Positions 1 through 10,246 are shown, counted from the stretch's first letter. The stretch is 64,000 nucleotides of DNA from Candidatus Obscuribacterales bacterium (GCA_020050685.1 JAGVKG010000031.1:1-64000); one strand, 5' to 3'. Numbers and translations: made by a program. The notes: a model not told the origin generated them from the sequence alone.

Positions 1-65
1 GACATGAGGAGTGCAATCGTTTTTGATTACATTTCAAGTAGTATCACCCCTGGTGCCTGATAATT

Positions 66-95
66 TTGCATTTGTTTTGCCTGCTACTCTGTAAT
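66..95 (+). promoter_or_regulatory. Candidate sigma70-type promoter of ridA
   Basis: TTGCAT at 66-71 and TGTAAT at 90-95 are separated by 18 bases and lie about 20 bases before the ridA start. The match to consensus is only partial, so this is a suggestion from spacing and position. Confidence 0.3.
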
Positions 96-114
96 TTGTT
101 CAAAGGAGAATTCA

Positions 115-501
115 ATGTTGAAAACCATCTGTTGTGAAAGCGCACCAAAAGCAATCGGCCCATATTCGCAAGCAATCGTTGCCGGCGATTTTGTTTTTGT
201 CTCCGGACAAATTCCCATTGATCCCAAATCAGGACAAGTGTTGTCAGGATCTATTGCCGAAGAAACGAGGCAATCAATCAAAAACATCGCTGCTATATTG
301 GAAACTGCCGGAGCAAGTCTTGCGCAGGTTGTCAAAACCACAGTCTATTTGAAAGATATGAATGACTTCGAAGCAATGAACAATGTTTATGCGGAATATT
401 TTGCCGAACTCAAACCGGCACGTGCTACTGTGCAAGTAGCTAAGCTGCCCAAAGATGTTCGTGTGGAAATTGATGCTATTGCGCATCTGAAGAACTCGTA
501 G
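115..501 (+). CDS. ridA: RidA family enamine/imine deaminase
   Basis: This 128-residue protein has the full length of the RidA/YjgF/UK114 family. Members are trimeric cytosolic enzymes that hydrolyse reactive 2-aminoacrylate-derived imines to keto acids plus ammonia and so protect PLP enzymes. The family signature near the C-terminus, including PARATVQV with the substrate-binding arginine, is visible, as is the N-terminal AIGPYSQAI motif. The start is set by a strong Shine-Dalgarno AAAGGAG at 102-108, six bases before the ATG. The gene stands alone ahead of a prepilin peptidase gene, so context does not identify a specific pathway. Confidence 0.93.
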   Translation: MLKTICCESAPKAIGPYSQAIVAGDFVFVSGQIPIDPKSGQVLSGSIAEETRQSIKNIAAILETAGASLAQVVKTTVYLKDMNDFEAMNNVYAEYFAELKPARATVQVAKLPKDVRVEIDAIAHLKNS

Positions 502-555
502 TAAGTCCCGCCGTTAGTATTGAATAAAAGAAAACTAGATCGCCAGTAGGTTTTT

Positions 556-1143
556 TTGATCACATCACTCACACTCTTGCAAATTTGTGCATTGCTTGTG
601 GCAATTTCCGGTGCCACCACCGATTTGTTTACGCACAAGATTCCCAATCGCCTGACATTTTCGGCAGCCGTGATTGCTTGCCTCATGCAGTTTGCTCAGC
701 ATAGTTGGTATGGATTGATTGCTGCTGTGAGCGGGTGGTTATTGGCAGTGACCATTTGTGTTTTGCCATTGTTTATTGTCCAATGGCTCGGACTGATCAA
801 TACTGACGAACAAAATTTGGGATTTGGTGATGTGAAATTGATAGCGGCCATAGGTGCATTTCTTGGCCCGGTAGAACTTTTGTTTGTCTATTTGTATTTC
901 AGTTTTATTTTTGGCGGTACGCATTGCGTCAGAATTATTTGGGATATGCCCTGGAAGAAAGTTGGTTTGATGCTCAAACTCTTTTTTTCCGGACAAAAGG
1001 CTCAAGCGATAAAGATGCTTGCCCCGGGCCCGAAAGAAAGAAAAGTGAAAAAGCCGGTGCCAATTGCGCCTGCCATCGCCGGTGGTGTCATTCTGGCTTT
1101 TTTACTGGACACTCCAACCCGGCAATTTTTCGGCATTGGCTAG
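556..1143 (+). CDS. A24 family prepilin peptidase (TadV/CpaA-like)
   Basis: This 195-residue polytopic membrane protein carries the two aspartates of type IV prepilin peptidases: D23 in a TTDLFTHKIPN context and D92 in GFGDVK. These enzymes cleave prepilin leader peptides at the cytoplasmic membrane face. The N-terminal cysteine-rich methylase domain of PilD-type enzymes is absent, so it resembles the short TadV/CpaA form. The best start is TTG at 556 with a poor ribosome site, so the exact start is uncertain. No pilus genes lie nearby. Residues 150-170 form a basic loop (KERKVKKP) before the last membrane segment. Confidence 0.85.
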   Translation: MITSLTLLQICALLVAISGATTDLFTHKIPNRLTFSAAVIACLMQFAQHSWYGLIAAVSGWLLAVTICVLPLFIVQWLGLINTDEQNLGFGDVKLIAAIGAFLGPVELLFVYLYFSFIFGGTHCVRIIWDMPWKKVGLMLKLFFSGQKAQAIKMLAPGPKERKVKKPVPIAPAIAGGVILAFLLDTPTRQFFGIG

Positions 1144-1348
1144 GCGAATTACTGTCAAGTGGCAGATGTTTTTTGACAGGATTAAAATCTCGGAAAAGCC
1201 GGGCAATTGCCGGTTTGCTAGATAAAATTGGCGTTACGCGAAGCTGTCTTGGGGGTATATACTGAAGACGACAGACTGCTAGATCGGCACTCTGATCTGT
1301 CACTTATACTGCTTACACTGGGATTGTTTGTTAGAGAGGAATTGGCAG

Positions 1349-1846
1349 ATGTTTTTTGTTTCGCAAAAACAAGCACAAGGTTCATTTAGTCAATTGAGAA
1401 ACCTTGTGTTGCTGCTCGGTCTAAGTAGCCTGGTCGCGCTTCCTCCTGCAGACGCAAAAATATTCTATGCAACTTCTGCCAACGGTGCTACGTATGGATG
1501 TAGCCCGAATAAAAATGGTGGTTATTGGGCAACCATGAATACTGTTGGTGGACAAGTTACCCCTGGTGCTTCATTAAGCGCAGGCTTTCAGGTGCCCCAA
1601 GACGTCGTTAACAATGTGAACAGTCAGATCAGAAAGGACCCGCAGTACAAGAACAAGTGTCATTATTGTTCATCGGTACAGCAAGGCGCGCCGAAGAAGG
1701 GTGGCTATACACCGCCTAACACTGGTGGACAGTCACGCTTTGGTCAAGGCACAGGAAGTGCGCTGGGAAATTATGCCCAGCAAGAAGCCGCTTATGATCG
1801 CCTGCGGCAGCAAATGAGCCAGAATCAAGGCAACCGTAATCAATAA
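1349..1846 (+). CDS. Small secreted cysteine-containing protein, unknown function
   Basis: The protein has 165 residues. The start is fixed by GAGAGGA at 1334-1340, eight bases before ATG 1349; a longer reading from TTG 1328 would overlap that site. A signal peptide is evident: basic N-terminus, hydrophobic LVLLLGLSSLVAL, and a likely cut after PPADA. The mature part contains a CSPNKNGG segment and a CHYC motif, then a Gly/Gln/Asn-rich tail (QNQGNRNQ). I recognise no domain. It converges on the subtilisin-like protease gene. An exported structural or surface role is possible but not shown. Confidence 0.7.
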   Translation: MFFVSQKQAQGSFSQLRNLVLLLGLSSLVALPPADAKIFYATSANGATYGCSPNKNGGYWATMNTVGGQVTPGASLSAGFQVPQDVVNNVNSQIRKDPQYKNKCHYCSSVQQGAPKKGGYTPPNTGGQSRFGQGTGSALGNYAQQEAAYDRLRQQMSQNQGNRNQ

Positions 1847-1895
1847 GTTGGTTTGCGAAGGGCGTTTGGCGAATTTATTTTGAAAGCGTATTTAC

Positions 1896-3167
1896 TTACC
1901 TGCGACCGCCAGTTGGCTTAGTCACTTGAGCGACTGCGGCTTGTACATCGATAATTCCGTAGCCGGTTTGATCGTTGTGCTGACCCTTACCGGAGGCGCT
2001 GTTTTTCATAATATTCAGTACTTCGGTGCTAGTCATCTTGGGATTATTGCACCAAACAAGACTAGCAATACCGGCGACAATGGCTGCCGACGCAGAAGTT
2101 CCGTTAATTAAAACCGTTTGTCCAGAACTGTCTATTGCCTGAATACCAACGCCGGGCGCACCAAACCAAATGGCTTTGCCGTAGTTGGAAAAATTGGTCA
2201 ACTGTCCATTTTGATCGGTAGCCGATACTAGGATCAAATTAGGATCAAGATTCGATTTAATCGCCATACTGGCATTGCCGGCAGGTGCGAACAATATGCC
2301 GCCTTGCTCTCTGTAGATACCAAGCATGCCGTAAACAATCGGGTCATTGAGCATGGTCCAACCACTCGGCGCTGCTCCCACCCCAATTAAGCCGATACTG
2401 GCGCCGGACTTAATTAATTGAGCCAGTCCTAAAATGATTTGTTCGTCGTCTGTGCCGGAGGCATTACCAATTTTTATTGGGTAAATATAAGCCCAGGGAT
2501 TTACACCAGCAATTTGCTTGGCATTATTGGTGCGTGCTGCAGCAATGGTAGCAACTTTTGTACCATGTCCACCGTTTGGAGCGTCATCGGTAAGATAAGA
2601 GGTCTTTGGTAATGTAGCGACACCGGCCGTCATTTTCCCTCTCATCTCTTGTACGTGAGCGCAACCGGAATCTAATACGGCAATGTATTCACCGGTCGGT
2701 GTAGAAACTTTCCAGGAAGCCGGAAGATTAAGTTTGAAGAGATGCCATTGATCGGGGAAAAGCGGATCATTGGCTGCCGGTTGCTCACCTTCTCTTGGTT
2801 TTACTTGTGCCCAAGAAAAATGCCAATTGCGCTGGATGCCGTGAAAAAGCTTGTCGGTATTGAGAGCTTGCGCCGTTGTGTCCATTTTGCCGCTAGCCGT
2901 CTTGATTTTTAACATGCGCAAGAAACCGAGGTCATAATCATTAACCATACTGGCAGATACTTTGTTTAGGGCCTCTTTGATCTCATCGGGCTTGGAGTCC
3001 TTGGAGACAATTGCCAATAGTGTGTCTGGCTCATATTCCGCAGCTGACTGAGCAAAGACCGTGAGTGGCATCGTCATTGTGATCAAAAGCAAGGCAAGCG
3101 CGGGTACAGCAATCATGCGCTGCCAGACCCTCGTAAGAGATAATAATGCCATCTGCGAAGTCCTCAT
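1896..3167 (-). CDS. Secreted subtilisin-like serine protease (S8)
   Basis: This 423-residue protein starts with a signal peptide (hydrophobic stretch ending TVFAQS) and a propeptide-like region of about 100 residues. The S8 catalytic triad is in order: Asp in AVLDSGC (about residue 166), His in GGHGTKVA (about 197) and Ser in INGTSASAA (about 357). It should be an exported endopeptidase. No C-terminal anchor or extra domain is seen. It follows addA on the same strand after about 110 bases, so co-transcription is possible but not functionally suggestive. Its 3' end converges on the small secreted protein gene. Confidence 0.9.
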   Translation of the reverse strand: MRTSQMALLSLTRVWQRMIAVPALALLLITMTMPLTVFAQSAAEYEPDTLLAIVSKDSKPDEIKEALNKVSASMVNDYDLGFLRMLKIKTASGKMDTTAQALNTDKLFHGIQRNWHFSWAQVKPREGEQPAANDPLFPDQWHLFKLNLPASWKVSTPTGEYIAVLDSGCAHVQEMRGKMTAGVATLPKTSYLTDDAPNGGHGTKVATIAAARTNNAKQIAGVNPWAYIYPIKIGNASGTDDEQIILGLAQLIKSGASIGLIGVGAAPSGWTMLNDPIVYGMLGIYREQGGILFAPAGNASMAIKSNLDPNLILVSATDQNGQLTNFSNYGKAIWFGAPGVGIQAIDSSGQTVLINGTSASAAIVAGIASLVWCNNPKMTSTEVLNIMKNSASGKGQHNDQTGYGIIDVQAAVAQVTKPTGGRR

Positions 3168-3279
3168 TTTCTCTAAAATTTCAGCGAAGAGTGTCTATCA
3201 GCCAATCATGACTAGGTTGGTCATACCCAAGACCCTCTAAAATTAAACGGCAGTTATCTAAATTGTGCAAGGGCCAATC

Positions 3280-6200
3280 TTAGGTCCCGAGGCTATAGAG
3301 CATGCCGTGCTGAGCAAAGTAAATGTGTGGTTTGCAGGCGATATTGGCAATTTTTTGAATGTCTTGGACGTATTGAGATAGTTGAGAGTGATGACTGTGA
3401 GCATGAAAGTCAATGTCAGATAGATCGAAATGATCGGTTTTGAAATCGATTACATGCCACTGACCAAGTTCGTCCTGCAAGAGCAAGTCGGGACGTCTGG
3501 TATCTACTCGATTATCAGCTGCCACCATATATGGTGTCTCGTGGTATCTGGTTCTGGCATTTTGCATCAGGGACAAAAGTGGGCTGGCAAAAAATTTGTC
3601 TAAAAGATACTCGCCATCCTTAAGCAATAATTCCAACATCTGATTTTCGACAATGGCAATTTCGTTTCCGGAGGCAATTTCGATTAAGTCTTGGCGCGAT
3701 GGTTTGGCCAATTTGCCTTGCAGGCGTTGCATGATGGCGTGGAAGAAATTACCAATTACTGTCGGATGAATTTTGATTTCGCTTGTGGCTGGTGTGATGC
3801 GAAGCATTGCTTGCCAGGAAGATTTTGGCACGGAGATTGGTCGAGCTATTGGTTCAAGCAAATCAAGTTCGGCAAAGCCAGGACGCAGGTCTTGCTTTTT
3901 GAGATTGCTCACCAGGTGATTATCTTTTGACAGAGACTCCAGTTTTGCCTGATCAATAAACTTCAGGAGATAAGATCCTGAAGGCAATTGGATTTTTTTG
4001 TCCGATTGAAAGTCATAGTCTTCCAATTGTAAGAAATCCCAAAGCCAGCGCCGGAAAGAATAATAATCGCGAGCTTCGCTTGCCGCAAAAAATGCCAGAT
4101 AATCCCGTGCGCGAGTCATGGCAACATAGAAGAGTCTTTTCTTCTCGGCAATTTGCATGTCTTTGTCTAAATATCTAGCAATGCGATAAGAGCCCGGTTT
4201 TTCTTCGCGATTACGAGTGGTATCAAATGCCAAACCAAATTCACGATGGAAAATCAGCCGATTACCTCTTTCCTCTGAAGTGTTAAGCACGGGCAGAATG
4301 ACAGCCGGAAACTCCAAGCCTTTCGAGGCATGGATTGTCATAAGCTTGACGGCTTGACGGGAATCTAATGGTGCGTCAGCAACTTTGATATTCAGTGCAC
4401 GCATGTCTTCCAGACTGACCAAAAAATCTTTGATGGGCAACATGCTATTTTCTTCGGCAAGATGAATGAAGCGCCAGAGATTCCTTGCCCTCTGATGACC
4501 ATCCGGCAGAGCCAATAGACTAATATCAAATGATGTGTCGTGTATGATTTGAGCGACAAGCTCAGGCAAAGGTTTCGAACCGGAATGTTTGAGCAGGTTT
4601 GCTAAAACCAAAACTGCATTCTCAATAATTTCTAGGTCTAATGCCTGATTGTCTCTCAGTTGGAGAAGAGTCTTCCAAAGCGATTGTGTTCTGCCTTGGG
4701 CTAAGCCATGCAAGAGATCGTCGGATAAGCCAAACATTGGTGATCTAAGTATGGCAAAAAGGGATTGCGAGTCCTCAGGACAAGCTAGGAATGCCAAGGC
4801 ATTTTCTAAATCGTAAATTTCTTGCCTGTCCAGAAACCCGCTACCGGCTGCCGCAACATAAGGAATCTCAGCGTTAGCCAGTGCTTGAGCAATTGGTTTG
4901 AAATCTTTATTGCGTTGGACGAGAATGGCAAAATCGCCAAATTGAATTGGGCGGGTTTGACCGGATATTTGTACGGCGGCCTGACTGTTTATTTTTTCCA
5001 AGATCCAAGCGCAGATGGCTTTGGCTTCGAAGGCGGTGCTTGTATGTGACTCGGAAGGACTGTTGTAGATGATTACTTCGGTGCGACAGGAATCGGGATC
5101 GTCTGTGCGTTGTGGCGATAGGCTTTTGTATTCGGCCCGCCAGGGTGATCTGGGAGGAGTTTCGCTCAGGCTCGTGGGCAAGGGCATCAGTCTGGCGAAT
5201 ATGTCATTGACGAATCCGACAATTGACGGATGACTGCGGAAAGAATCTGAAAGTGATATGTTAAGGCGCGGGCCGGAAATTGACAGACTGTCTTTTGTCT
5301 TTAGATTTTCGGATGTGGTGCTGGCGAGGAATTGTTTCCATTCGTTGAATGTTGAAACATCTGCTCCCTGAAATTTGTAAATAGATTGTTTATCGTCGCC
5401 AATGAAAAAGATGCGAGTCTTTGCTCCAGCCAAGAGCAAGATCAAGCGCGAGAGTAGACGGTTAGTATCTTGAAATTCATCCACCAAAATCGCGGCAAGC
5501 TTGTTGTTATAGTTTGATTTGGCCTCTGAGCCTGCCTTGGACAAAAGATCATATGTCAGTTTGATTAGGTCGTCAAAGTCTAATTTCTGCAGGTGGTGTT
5601 TCTTGTCCTTATAAATTTGAATTGTTTGATTGGCCAAATTAGCCATAGCTCGAATGCAGGCAAAGGCTGCGTTGTCCGTATCATCTATCCGGCTTGGTAG
5701 ATCAGAGAGCAATTGTTTGATTACTAGTTTTAGCTCGGCAATTTTAGCCCGCATTTCTTTTGCTTTTTCGCTGGGTCCGCCGGCGGTGCCAACTTTGATT
5801 GCCAAAAGCGCGCGCAAATCGTCAATCGATTCGGCCAGCTCGTCTTGCGAATGTACAGAGCCGCGTGCTTTTGATAATGTCTTTTCGGCAATCGCGATAA
5901 TTTGTTTGCGGTAACCTTCAAGCTTGTCCGGTGCAGACGGCTTGCCAGGATCTCTTGGACTTTCTCTCAGATATTCAAGATTCTCTAGCCATCTTTGATC
6001 TTGGGAAAGCTCAAAAATGATATTTGCCTGTAGTTGCGTTAAGAGGAGAGAAAAATGTTGAGCCAGATCTTGATCGGATAAACCAAGCAAGGCTTGTTTT
6101 GCTTCATCAAACTGCAGAGGAGAGCGCACTAAAGAACCAATCAATTGCTTGATGGTGTCAGGCGGATAATTAAGTAGGAGCAAGTGCTCTTCGTTTAAAT

Positions 6201-6654
6201 CGGCCGATACTCTGAGTAAAGATTCTTCAATACTTGCATGCAGTGCTTCGGCTCGCTCAAGTTCATCCAAAATTTCGAAACCGGGATCGATACCTGCTTC
6301 TGCCGGATTGGCGCGCAAGATAGATTCGCAAAGCGAGTGAATTGTGCCAATCGGGGCCAGATCAATTTCTTGCCGCAGTTGATACCATCTGTCTTTGGAG
6401 GAGTCATCGAGAGATTCAGCTTTGAGCAGGGTCTCGATTTTTTGTTTTATGCGGCTGCGCATTTCGGCAGCCGCTTTTTTTGTGTAAGTAACAGCAATCA
6501 AATTGTTGGGGCGTAAGTCCGGGTTTTGCTGCAAGATGTGTATGTAGCGGTCAACCAGAACGCGTGTTTTGCCCGAGCCGGCGCCAGCAGAAACGAGAAC
6601 GTTGCTGTCTACCGATTCGACAGCCAGTCTTTGATTTGTGGTTAGTTCACTCAT
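3280..6654 (-). CDS. addA: AddA-type helicase-nuclease subunit
   Basis: This 1124-residue UvrD-superfamily (SF1A) helicase has a C-terminal RecB-type nuclease. Visible motifs are Walker A SAGAGSGKT near residue 25, motif II VDEFQDTN near 390, motif VI FYVAMTRARD, and the nuclease motif HVIDFKTDH near 1068. With AddB it would form the AddAB complex, which resects double-strand breaks and prepares the 3' end for RecA. The ATG at 6654 fits the family N-terminus and overlaps the end of addB by eight bases, indicating translational coupling. Further in-frame starts upstream lie inside addB and add only non-family sequence. Confidence 0.93.
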   Translation of the reverse strand: MSELTTNQRLAVESVDSNVLVSAGAGSGKTRVLVDRYIHILQQNPDLRPNNLIAVTYTKKAAAEMRSRIKQKIETLLKAESLDDSSKDRWYQLRQEIDLAPIGTIHSLCESILRANPAEAGIDPGFEILDELERAEALHASIEESLLRVSADLNEEHLLLLNYPPDTIKQLIGSLVRSPLQFDEAKQALLGLSDQDLAQHFSLLLTQLQANIIFELSQDQRWLENLEYLRESPRDPGKPSAPDKLEGYRKQIIAIAEKTLSKARGSVHSQDELAESIDDLRALLAIKVGTAGGPSEKAKEMRAKIAELKLVIKQLLSDLPSRIDDTDNAAFACIRAMANLANQTIQIYKDKKHHLQKLDFDDLIKLTYDLLSKAGSEAKSNYNNKLAAILVDEFQDTNRLLSRLILLLAGAKTRIFFIGDDKQSIYKFQGADVSTFNEWKQFLASTTSENLKTKDSLSISGPRLNISLSDSFRSHPSIVGFVNDIFARLMPLPTSLSETPPRSPWRAEYKSLSPQRTDDPDSCRTEVIIYNSPSESHTSTAFEAKAICAWILEKINSQAAVQISGQTRPIQFGDFAILVQRNKDFKPIAQALANAEIPYVAAAGSGFLDRQEIYDLENALAFLACPEDSQSLFAILRSPMFGLSDDLLHGLAQGRTQSLWKTLLQLRDNQALDLEIIENAVLVLANLLKHSGSKPLPELVAQIIHDTSFDISLLALPDGHQRARNLWRFIHLAEENSMLPIKDFLVSLEDMRALNIKVADAPLDSRQAVKLMTIHASKGLEFPAVILPVLNTSEERGNRLIFHREFGLAFDTTRNREEKPGSYRIARYLDKDMQIAEKKRLFYVAMTRARDYLAFFAASEARDYYSFRRWLWDFLQLEDYDFQSDKKIQLPSGSYLLKFIDQAKLESLSKDNHLVSNLKKQDLRPGFAELDLLEPIARPISVPKSSWQAMLRITPATSEIKIHPTVIGNFFHAIMQRLQGKLAKPSRQDLIEIASGNEIAIVENQMLELLLKDGEYLLDKFFASPLLSLMQNARTRYHETPYMVAADNRVDTRRPDLLLQDELGQWHVIDFKTDHFDLSDIDFHAHSHHSQLSQYVQDIQKIANIACKPHIYFAQHGMLYSLGT

Positions 6655-9600
6655 CTTGGCTGTCCTCGCTTGAGGCATACTCGGACTCGCCGGCAAAAGA
6701 AAGTTCCTGTATGCGGCAGACTTTTTTCTGCGGACAAGAGATGCAGACTTTGACATTGCTCGGCTCGACTCGGAAGTCACCGGCTGCAATGCCATTTGTA
6801 AATTGATGCACGTGTTCTTCAACCTTCTGCAAGAGGTCGCGTGTCTTTTCGTCATTTAGATCAATTGAGCCAACCGAATCGCCGGAACCAATGCTGAGAT
6901 AGTGCATTTCGGTGACTTTGCTACCAGGCAAAATGCTCCGTTCGACAGCTAAGGCATAAAGCGGTAATTGTATGTTGCGACCAGCATAAGCTTCTTTGAG
7001 AGAAATGGCGGTTTGCCCAGACTTGTAATCGATAATGTTCACAACTATTCCACCAGCGCTTGCACCGCCGACCTGGGAGAAAGTGATGTTAGGCGGCAGA
7101 TCCAGGCGGTCAATTACGCCTGCTACTGTGACAGTGCGTTCGGGAAACTTTAATGTCAGTGGTGCAAAACTTTCAGGGGAAGTTCTGCCGAAGGAAACTT
7201 CAAAGCCCGAGGGTACAACGCCATATTGGTTTTCCAATAAGCGCATTTTTTCTTTTTCGAAGAAGCGCCTAAGGCGAAACTTGATGTCGTGTTTTTCGTA
7301 TTCCCATAGCGGACCAGGTTGAAAGCCAGGGCGAGCTTGCAGGAAACGCCAACCCTGCTCAAGTGACTGAGCAAAAATTTCTTCAAACTTTGCCGGGTCA
7401 ATTGCGGCAAGTGATGCTCCTTGAGCCACCAAGCCCAAATAAAACTTTTCCAAAATATAGTGATAGGCCTGTCCAAGTTGTTTGGCATTAAGACCGGTAG
7501 CCGGTTCTTCTCGCGGTTCCAGACCGAGGTGGTGTTGTGTCCAGAAGCGAAATGGGCACTTGCCATAATCGCTCAAGCGAGAAGCGCTCCAATGTGGTGG
7601 CATCTCGACAACCAAGGCTTTGGCATGAACTAAATCCGTGAGATAACCATTGTATAGTGACTGTACACCGGAAAAGACACGCCCATAACCGCCGTTAACA
7701 ATGTTTCTTAAGCGCTGCCAGAAGTCTGCTAAAAGTTTTGATTGGGGGAATTCCAGATCGGTTGAAACTTTTGATTCCAGCCAGAGCTTGGCGACAAAGG
7801 CATTGTGCGGAGACAACGGTGCGTTAAAAGATTGGTGGTATGGATCTAAGAAAGCAATATTTGCTTCTGCCTCGCTTTTACCGGCTGTAAGAAAAAATGA
7901 TGGCATCAGCTCTTGTCCGATGATTTCCGTATGCGGGAAAGAGAGAAATAAGCGATGTCTAGCTCTGTCAGTTAGGGATTTGTATAAAGCCCATTCGAAT
8001 CCCGGATGGGCCCTGGGATTGTCTATCTTAATTTGAAATGAATTCCAAGAAGCCAAATCATCTTGGCGCATAAATGCGGGTTGTGATGAGAGCTGAGGAA
8101 ATTCGCCCTCATTCAGTCCAAGTATATGAACCTGATCGAAGCGCTTTGATGGTGCCAGTTCTGCATCGCAAACGCAAATTACATTTTGGGCAAGTTGTGG
8201 GCGGCGCAAATTTGCTTTCTCAAGTGCTCTTTCAAAATGACCAAGCCAAAAGCCAAAAGGTCTTTTCTCTTCGCCAAGAATGGTTTCTTCTTGAATCAGG
8301 CTGCGCAAAATCCCCCGCACTTGCACAACAGCTAACCTGTCGTCGTGCAGGACCAAGGCATCACTTTCGCTCATGTCCGACTCTAAATCGTTTGGCACGA
8401 CGAGAAAGGCTTGTAAGAGATTCTCCAGCCATAAACAAAAACCTTGGGCGGAAAGATCGTCTGTTGGATGATTGACCTGGTCGAACAATTTGTTAATGGC
8501 GTCCGCCTGATCGGTCGCATCTTGATCGCGGAAATAATGATGCCAAACAGTTCTGCCCGATACAAGGCGATACTTGAGCGAGCCATCGTCTATTTGATCG
8601 ACATCGCTTGCGGTTAGGCCTAAGCCTTCCCGATTGAAATAACGACTGCGTAAGCAAGCAATCAGATTTTTGCGGCTGAATTCGCTTGGCGATAAATTGA
8701 CGAGCTGAAGCAAAAACTGGACTAGGGGCAATGAGGACAATTGTCGTGTGTAATCCAAATAGTACGGCAAGCCGGCGCTGGTAAAAATTGCATCGATGGC
8801 TTGAACGTAAGGTTTTATGTGGCGGGCGACAACCAAAAGTTCATCGGGTTGGCGTTTTTCTCTGACGATAGCCTCTTTCAAGCGCCAGGCAGTTGCTTCG
8901 ATTTCTGCTATACGATCGGAAAAGGAAGATGTTTCCACGGATGGAGCGTAATCGTAATGGCTCCGATTTGCATAAGTGATTTTCGGGTTCAGAAGAGTGA
9001 CCAGGTCTTTATAATTTTCCTCTTTCCACTGGTATTCTTTTTGAAATTGCTCGCCATCTTCATAGTCAAAAATTATGCAGGCTTTTGTCGATAGGCGCGC
9101 CAAGCCTTCGAAAATCTGAATTTGCAAAGGATTTAAACGATCGAAACAATCGACCAAAAAGAAACCATAGCGAAGATTGTTTACACCGGAGTGCAAGATT
9201 TCGCGAGCTAAAAAGGCTATGCGTTTACTGTCCAAATAGCCGATGCGGTCTAATTCGTGAAAGTAGTTTTGATAAACACGGGCAATCTCCAAATGATATG
9301 AATCTTTGCTCGCGCTGGCTTTTAGTTTGGCTTGCACGTCGAAGGGAGCAAGGGCTGTCTTTTGAAACGAATCGATAAGCTCAAGCAGTGCTGAATGGGT
9401 TCCAGCAAAGTTGCGAATCGGAGACAAATATTTTAGGTCGCCCTTCTGAGCCATCTCATGCAAAACGCGAGAGATTAACACTGGACGCAGGGCTTTTGGC
9501 AGCGTACGGTAAGAAGTACCTTGCGCATCAAGCACCATTTTGCAAACTTCGTCAAAAGTAAGAATTTGCAGACCAAAGATGCCATTTTGTAAGGTGGACT

Positions 9601-9781
9601 GAATCTTTTCTCTGGTCAAAACACGGTAACGACTGGAAGGTACAACGACCAAAGACGGCTCAAACGGATTGGCTTTCACGTGCTCAAGCAACTCTTGCAA
9701 AGCAAGCGAAGTTTTACCGGAACGGTAAGGTCCGACTACCAGATCAATCGAAGATGTCTTTGTACTGCCTAATTGGCGCAT
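6647..9781 (-). CDS. addB: AddB-type nuclease subunit with Fe-S staple
   Basis: This 1044-residue protein is the partner of AddA. It has an N-terminal nucleotide-binding loop GPYRSGKTS near residue 17, a degenerate helicase body, and a C-terminal PD-(D/E)XK nuclease with IDYKSGQ near 918. Four cysteines match the AddB iron-sulfur staple: one in YGKCPFRFW (about 741) and three in CISCPQKKVC (about 1010-1020). It is the first gene of the addB-addA pair. A short uncharacterised gene lies just upstream on the same strand. Assignment to AddB rather than a generic exonuclease V relative rests on the cysteine pattern and the coupling to addA. Confidence 0.88.
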   Translation of the reverse strand: MRQLGSTKTSSIDLVVGPYRSGKTSLALQELLEHVKANPFEPSLVVVPSSRYRVLTREKIQSTLQNGIFGLQILTFDEVCKMVLDAQGTSYRTLPKALRPVLISRVLHEMAQKGDLKYLSPIRNFAGTHSALLELIDSFQKTALAPFDVQAKLKASASKDSYHLEIARVYQNYFHELDRIGYLDSKRIAFLAREILHSGVNNLRYGFFLVDCFDRLNPLQIQIFEGLARLSTKACIIFDYEDGEQFQKEYQWKEENYKDLVTLLNPKITYANRSHYDYAPSVETSSFSDRIAEIEATAWRLKEAIVREKRQPDELLVVARHIKPYVQAIDAIFTSAGLPYYLDYTRQLSSLPLVQFLLQLVNLSPSEFSRKNLIACLRSRYFNREGLGLTASDVDQIDDGSLKYRLVSGRTVWHHYFRDQDATDQADAINKLFDQVNHPTDDLSAQGFCLWLENLLQAFLVVPNDLESDMSESDALVLHDDRLAVVQVRGILRSLIQEETILGEEKRPFGFWLGHFERALEKANLRRPQLAQNVICVCDAELAPSKRFDQVHILGLNEGEFPQLSSQPAFMRQDDLASWNSFQIKIDNPRAHPGFEWALYKSLTDRARHRLFLSFPHTEIIGQELMPSFFLTAGKSEAEANIAFLDPYHQSFNAPLSPHNAFVAKLWLESKVSTDLEFPQSKLLADFWQRLRNIVNGGYGRVFSGVQSLYNGYLTDLVHAKALVVEMPPHWSASRLSDYGKCPFRFWTQHHLGLEPREEPATGLNAKQLGQAYHYILEKFYLGLVAQGASLAAIDPAKFEEIFAQSLEQGWRFLQARPGFQPGPLWEYEKHDIKFRLRRFFEKEKMRLLENQYGVVPSGFEVSFGRTSPESFAPLTLKFPERTVTVAGVIDRLDLPPNITFSQVGGASAGGIVVNIIDYKSGQTAISLKEAYAGRNIQLPLYALAVERSILPGSKVTEMHYLSIGSGDSVGSIDLNDEKTRDLLQKVEEHVHQFTNGIAAGDFRVEPSNVKVCISCPQKKVCRIQELSFAGESEYASSEDSQDE

Positions 9782-9803
9782 TTAGATTTGATGTACAGCT
9801 TGC

Positions 9804-10049
9804 TTAGTTGAAACTTACTTGCTGGGTAAAACCAGACTGTCCATAGTAAGCCAGCTTTGCATGAGCTTCGGCAAAGGGATGACCTTGGACTTCGTCTACT
9901 AAGTGTATCAACTCTTTAATTTGGACTCGCAGAATGCGCTTTAAATCCTGTGGCAGGTCCGCTACTTGATAGCCCCGCACTTCGTCGGTCGTACTAGTCA
10001 GGGTGTCAATCCATGACTTATTTGTATTGTCTGTAACTCGCGTCAACAT
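9804..10049 (-). CDS. Small protein of unknown function upstream of addB
   Basis: The protein has 81 residues and no recognised domain. The ATG at 10049 is preceded by AGGGGGTG with an eight-base spacer, a strong ribosome site; a TTG seven codons upstream would place that site inside the gene. The product is probably cytosolic and helical, with no signal peptide or membrane segment. The middle contains a DLPQDLKRILRVQIKELI helix-like stretch. It ends 22 bases before addB and probably shares its transcript. Confidence 0.6.
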   Translation of the reverse strand: MLTRVTDNTNKSWIDTLTSTTDEVRGYQVADLPQDLKRILRVQIKELIHLVDEVQGHPFAEAHAKLAYYGQSGFTQQVSFN

Positions 10050-10172
10050 GATTGATTCACCCCCTGACAAATTTCCTTTTGCTAACCTGAAAGACGTATG
10101 TGTTTATCTTATGTTTCCACTGAAAAAACCAGTACCGGAAAATTACTAGATTTGAGATGACAGCATGAAATC

Positions 10173-10246
10173 CGTGCCCGTTGGGATTCGAACCCAAGAC
10201 CTTCGGCTTCGGAGACCGACGCTCTATCCAGCTGAGCTACGAGCAC
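10173..10246 (-). tRNA. tRNA-Arg (anticodon CCG)
   Basis: Read on the - strand, the sequence folds as a cloverleaf. The acceptor GTGCTCG pairs with CGGGCAC with one G-T wobble. The D stem is GCTC/GAGC, the anticodon loop is CTCCGAA with anticodon CCG (reads CGG), and the T arm carries TTCGAAT. The discriminator is G, and CCA is not encoded after it. Confidence 0.93.
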
